In this document: piece by piece, positions 13,750 through 15,523 of the stretch
Numbering within the stretch: the first letter of the stretch is position 1
Layout: every line of letters begins with the position of its first letter
NCBI GenBank assembly: GCA_002440045.1
Contig: DJRI01000035.1
Span: 1 to 15,523, forward strand
DNA length: 15,523 nt
DNA from: Ruminococcaceae bacterium UBA6364
GTDB taxonomy: Bacteria > Bacillota > Clostridia > Oscillospirales > Acutalibacteraceae
Direction: 5' to 3'
The notes under the pieces: generated by a model
The model's database searches: none
What the model was told of the DNA's origin: nothing
The model's input: the letters and a program-made list of their open reading frames with translations, nothing else
Program-made: the position numbers and the translations under genes

Positions 13750-13776
13750 GAAAAGTGTTCAAAGAGTTATGTTGTA

Positions 13777-13804
13777 ATTATACCATTATTTTTGGGGGAT
13801 TCAA
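13777..13804 (-). promoter_or_regulatory. Promoter of nadBC
   Basis: On the minus strand a perfect -10 box TATAAT (13777-13782) with an extended TGG before it, a 16-bp spacer, and TTGAAT (13799-13804). It starts the nadB-nadC operon and diverges from the glyA promoter about 95 bp away. Confidence 0.75.
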
Positions 13805-13897
13805 TATTAAATGTTCCAATAAACAGCGTAAAACGCCCGTTTCTTTTAGTGAACTTTAAGTTTTTCCGTGTTAAAAAAATAACTACCGCCGTTTTGC

Positions 13898-13926
13898 TTG
13901 AAAAAGGCGGCGGGATAATGTATTAT
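13898..13926 (+). promoter_or_regulatory. Promoter of glyA
   Basis: TTGAAA (13898-13903), a 17-bp spacer and TATTAT (13921-13926), leaving a leader of about 45 bases. Between it and the nadB promoter lie two short palindromes, AAACGCCCGTTT and AACTTTAAGTT, of unknown meaning. No riboswitch-sized structure fits in the leader. Confidence 0.7.
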
Positions 13927-13979
13927 AAATATAATATGTATATGAAAACACGGCGATTCGCCCGAACGGAGGAAAAGTT

Positions 13980-15233
13980 TTGAACGGCTACATCGAAAAA
14001 GACCTTGAATTATTGCAAAGTGCAGACCCCGAGCTTTTCGGCGCATTTTCGTCGGAGCTTAAAAGGCAGACCGACAATATTGAGCTTATAGCAAGCGAAA
14101 ACTACGCTTCGCCCGCTGTTATGGCGGCGTCTGGCAGTATACTCACAAATAAATATGCCGAGGGGTATCCCGCGCACCGCTATTACGGCGGCTGTATGTA
14201 TGTGGATGTTGCCGAAGAGCTTGCGCGCGAACGCGCAAAAAAGCTGTTTTCGTGCAAATTTGCCAATGTTCAGCCGCACTCGGGCTCTCAGGCAAACTTT
14301 GCCGCGTATTTTGCGCTTTTGAATCCGGGCGACACGGTTCTCGGAATGAGCCTTCAGGACGGCGGCCATCTTACGCACGGTTCGCCTGTGAACGTCAGCG
14401 GAAAATATTTTAAATTTGAAAGCTACGGCGTTAACGGCGACGGCTTTATCGACTATGACGAGGTAGAGAAAAAGGCGCTTGAGATAAAGCCGAAAATGAT
14501 TGTTGCGGGCGCTTCGGCTTATCCGCGGACTATTGATTTTAAACGCTTCAGAGAGATTGCCGACAAGGCGGGCGCGCTTCTTATGGTGGATATGGCGCAC
14601 ATAGCGGGGCTTGTCGCGGCGGGGCTTCACCCGTCGCCCGTGCCGTATGCCGACGTCGTTACATCTACAACTCACAAGACTTTAAGGGGTCCGCGCGGCG
14701 GGCTTATACTCACAAACAGCGAAGAGCTTGCAAAAAAGATTGACAAGTCGATTTTTCCCGGGATTCAGGGCGGCCCGCTTATGCATATAATCGCCGCAAA
14801 AGCCGTGTGCTTCGGCGAGGCGCTGCGCCCCGAGTTTAAGGATTATGCAAAAAAAATAATAACAAACTGCAAGGCGCTTGAAAACGCGCTGGCGGCACAG
14901 GGCGTTGATATGGTTTCGGGCGGCTCTGATAACCACCTTTTGCTGCTTGACCTCAGAAACCTTAAAATCACGGGCAAAGAGCTTGAAAAACGCCTTGACG
15001 ACGTGCACATAACCGTTAATAAAAACGCCGTTCCCGGCGACCCCGAAAAACCGTTTGTTACAAGCGGAATAAGAGTGGGCACGGCAGCTGTTACAACGCG
15101 CGGCTTCGGCGCACACGAAATGGCTAAGATTGCAAAATTCATAAAGCTTGCCGCAACCGATTTTGACGGCAGTGCCGAAGAAATTCGCGAAGAGGTCGCA
15201 AAAATGTGCGGAAAATTCCCGATTTACGGCTGA
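13980..15233 (+). CDS. glyA: Serine hydroxymethyltransferase
   Basis: PLP enzyme that interconverts serine and glycine while loading or unloading one-carbon units on tetrahydrofolate; cytoplasmic. At 417 aa it is full length. Motifs: [16 protein letters not shown] near the N-terminus, [29 protein letters not shown], and the PLP-lysine region [14 protein letters not shown] with the Schiff-base lysine at K233. The C-terminal domain ends normally. The start is TTG at 13980, fixed by GGAGG 7 bases upstream; there is no nearby in-frame ATG. It is transcribed alone from its own promoter and followed by tRNA-Leu. Confidence 0.98.
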   Translation: MNGYIEKDLELLQSADPELFGAFSSELKRQTDNIELIASENYASPAVMAASGSILTNKYAEGYPAHRYYGGCMYVDVAEELARERAKKLFSCKFANVQPHSGSQANFAAYFALLNPGDTVLGMSLQDGGHLTHGSPVNVSGKYFKFESYGVNGDGFIDYDEVEKKALEIKPKMIVAGASAYPRTIDFKRFREIADKAGALLMVDMAHIAGLVAAGLHPSPVPYADVVTSTTHKTLRGPRGGLILTNSEELAKKIDKSIFPGIQGGPLMHIIAAKAVCFGEALRPEFKDYAKKIITNCKALENALAAQGVDMVSGGSDNHLLLLDLRNLKITGKELEKRLDDVHITVNKNAVPGDPEKPFVTSGIRVGTAAVTTRGFGAHEMAKIAKFIKLAATDFDGSAEEIREEVAKMCGKFPIYG

Positions 15234-15293
15234 AAACGCAAAGCACATTAAAACGCAGTCTTGAATTGCAGCTTTTGCTGTGATAAAATATCA

Positions 15294-15331
15294 ATAAATT
15301 GAAAGCCGCGCTGCCGCCGCTTTCAATTTAT
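15294..15331 (+). terminator. Perfect 13-bp hairpin after glyA
   Basis: The arms 15294-15306 and 15319-15331 are perfect complements (ATAAATTGAAAGC and its complement) around a 12-base GC-rich loop. It lies 60 bases after the glyA stop and 4 bases before tRNA-Leu. The U-rich 3' arm is followed by AUAU rather than a clean U run, so it may be a weak glyA terminator or a processing and stability element that allows readthrough into the tRNA. Confidence 0.6.
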
Positions 15332-15335
15332 ATAT

Positions 15336-15420
15336 GCGGGTATGGTGGAATTGGCAGACACGCAAGATTTAGGTTCTTGTGCCGCAAGGCATACAGGTTC
15401 GACCCCTGCTACCCGCACCA
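15336..15420 (+). tRNA. tRNA-Leu (anticodon UAG)
   Basis: The cloverleaf is complete: acceptor GCGGGTA/TACCCGC, D arm GTG/CAC, anticodon stem CAAGA/TCTTG with the loop TTTAGGT (anticodon TAG, reading CUN leucine codons), and a long class II variable arm GCC-GCAA-GGC as expected for Leu. The T loop is TTCGACC. The discriminator is A and CCA is encoded. The outermost T-stem pair appears as A-C, a mismatch; the other four pair normally. No separate promoter is clear between it and glyA. Confidence 0.97.
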
Positions 15421-15425
15421 TAATG

Positions 15426-15462
15426 CCACCGTAATTTTGATAGAATTACGGTGGACTTTTTT
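15426..15462 (+). terminator. Intrinsic terminator after tRNA-Leu
   Basis: A perfect 11-bp stem CCACCGTAATT/AATTACGGTGG (15426-15436 with 15444-15454), a 7-base loop and six T residues at 15457-15462. It ends the tRNA-Leu transcript and any readthrough from glyA. Confidence 0.95.
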
Positions 15463-15466
15463 GTTA

Positions 15467-15495
15467 TTGTTTGATGGGCTGCATTATGGTAAAAT
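15467..15495 (+). promoter_or_regulatory. Promoter of a gene starting beyond the right edge
   Basis: TTGTTT (15467-15472), a 17-bp spacer and TAAAAT (15490-15495) preceded by TGG (extended -10). The window ends in GAAGAGG at 15517-15523, which looks like a ribosome binding site, so a start codon is expected within about 10 bases past the edge. Confidence 0.55.
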
Positions 15496-15523
15496 AATTT
15501 CGACAAATCGGAATTTGAAGAGG

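Noticed and set aside
13664..13762. N-terminal extension of NadB by 33 residues
   Set aside because: The extension is Phe/Asn-rich, unlike NadB, and starts almost at the predicted transcription start. The ATG at 13663 precedes the FAD motif by the usual distance.
14010..14675. Long open frame (221 codons) on the strand opposite glyA, and similar long antisense frames under lysS
   Set aside because: They are shadows of strongly conserved genes with biased third positions, and they lack ribosome binding sites and recognisable domains.

Overview
The window looks like chromosomal DNA from an anaerobic, probably gut-associated member of the Clostridia (Firmicutes). This is inferred from strong GGAGG-type ribosome binding sites, GTG and TTG starts, sigma-A-like promoters with AT-rich -10 boxes, a class I lysyl-tRNA synthetase, a recD2-comF pair and GC-rich hairpin terminators. 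I see no phage, plasmid, insertion sequence or CRISPR array. No species can be named from the sequence alone.

Layout. Positions 49-4891 are all on the minus strand: a DUF4143-type AAA ATPase (49-1248) with its own promoter, comF (1372-2112) and recD2 (2114-4318) as a tightly coupled pair, then a small four-helix membrane protein (4457-4891) closed by a terminator. Positions 4892-5346 form the longest gene-free stretch. It holds a candidate structured RNA on the minus strand, with its own promoter and an intrinsic terminator just before the membrane gene, plus the divergent promoter of lysS. Positions 5347-9652 are a plus-strand cluster: class I lysyl-tRNA synthetase with an appended tRNA-binding domain, a hotdog thioesterase overlapping it, and a large exported beta-helix protein resembling GH110 alpha-galactosidases. 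A membrane-anchored DNA/RNA non-specific nuclease (9713-10480, minus) and a GNAT acetyltransferase (10629-11147, plus) diverge from each other. nadC and nadB (11340-13663, minus) form an NAD biosynthesis operon, with nadB overlapping nadC by 4 bp and nadA absent from the window. glyA (13980-15233, plus) diverges from nadB and is followed by tRNA-Leu(UAG), a terminator, and the promoter of a gene beginning just past the right edge.

How the genes relate. Most are housekeeping: recombination and DNA processing (RecD2, ComF), translation (LysRS, tRNA-Leu), one-carbon and serine/glycine metabolism (GlyA), and the first and third steps of de novo NAD synthesis (NadB, NadC). The least ordinary pieces are the possible switch-like RNA upstream of the membrane gene, a tandem pair of identical inverted repeats in the ATPase promoter, and the LysRS fused to a MetRS-type tRNA-binding domain.
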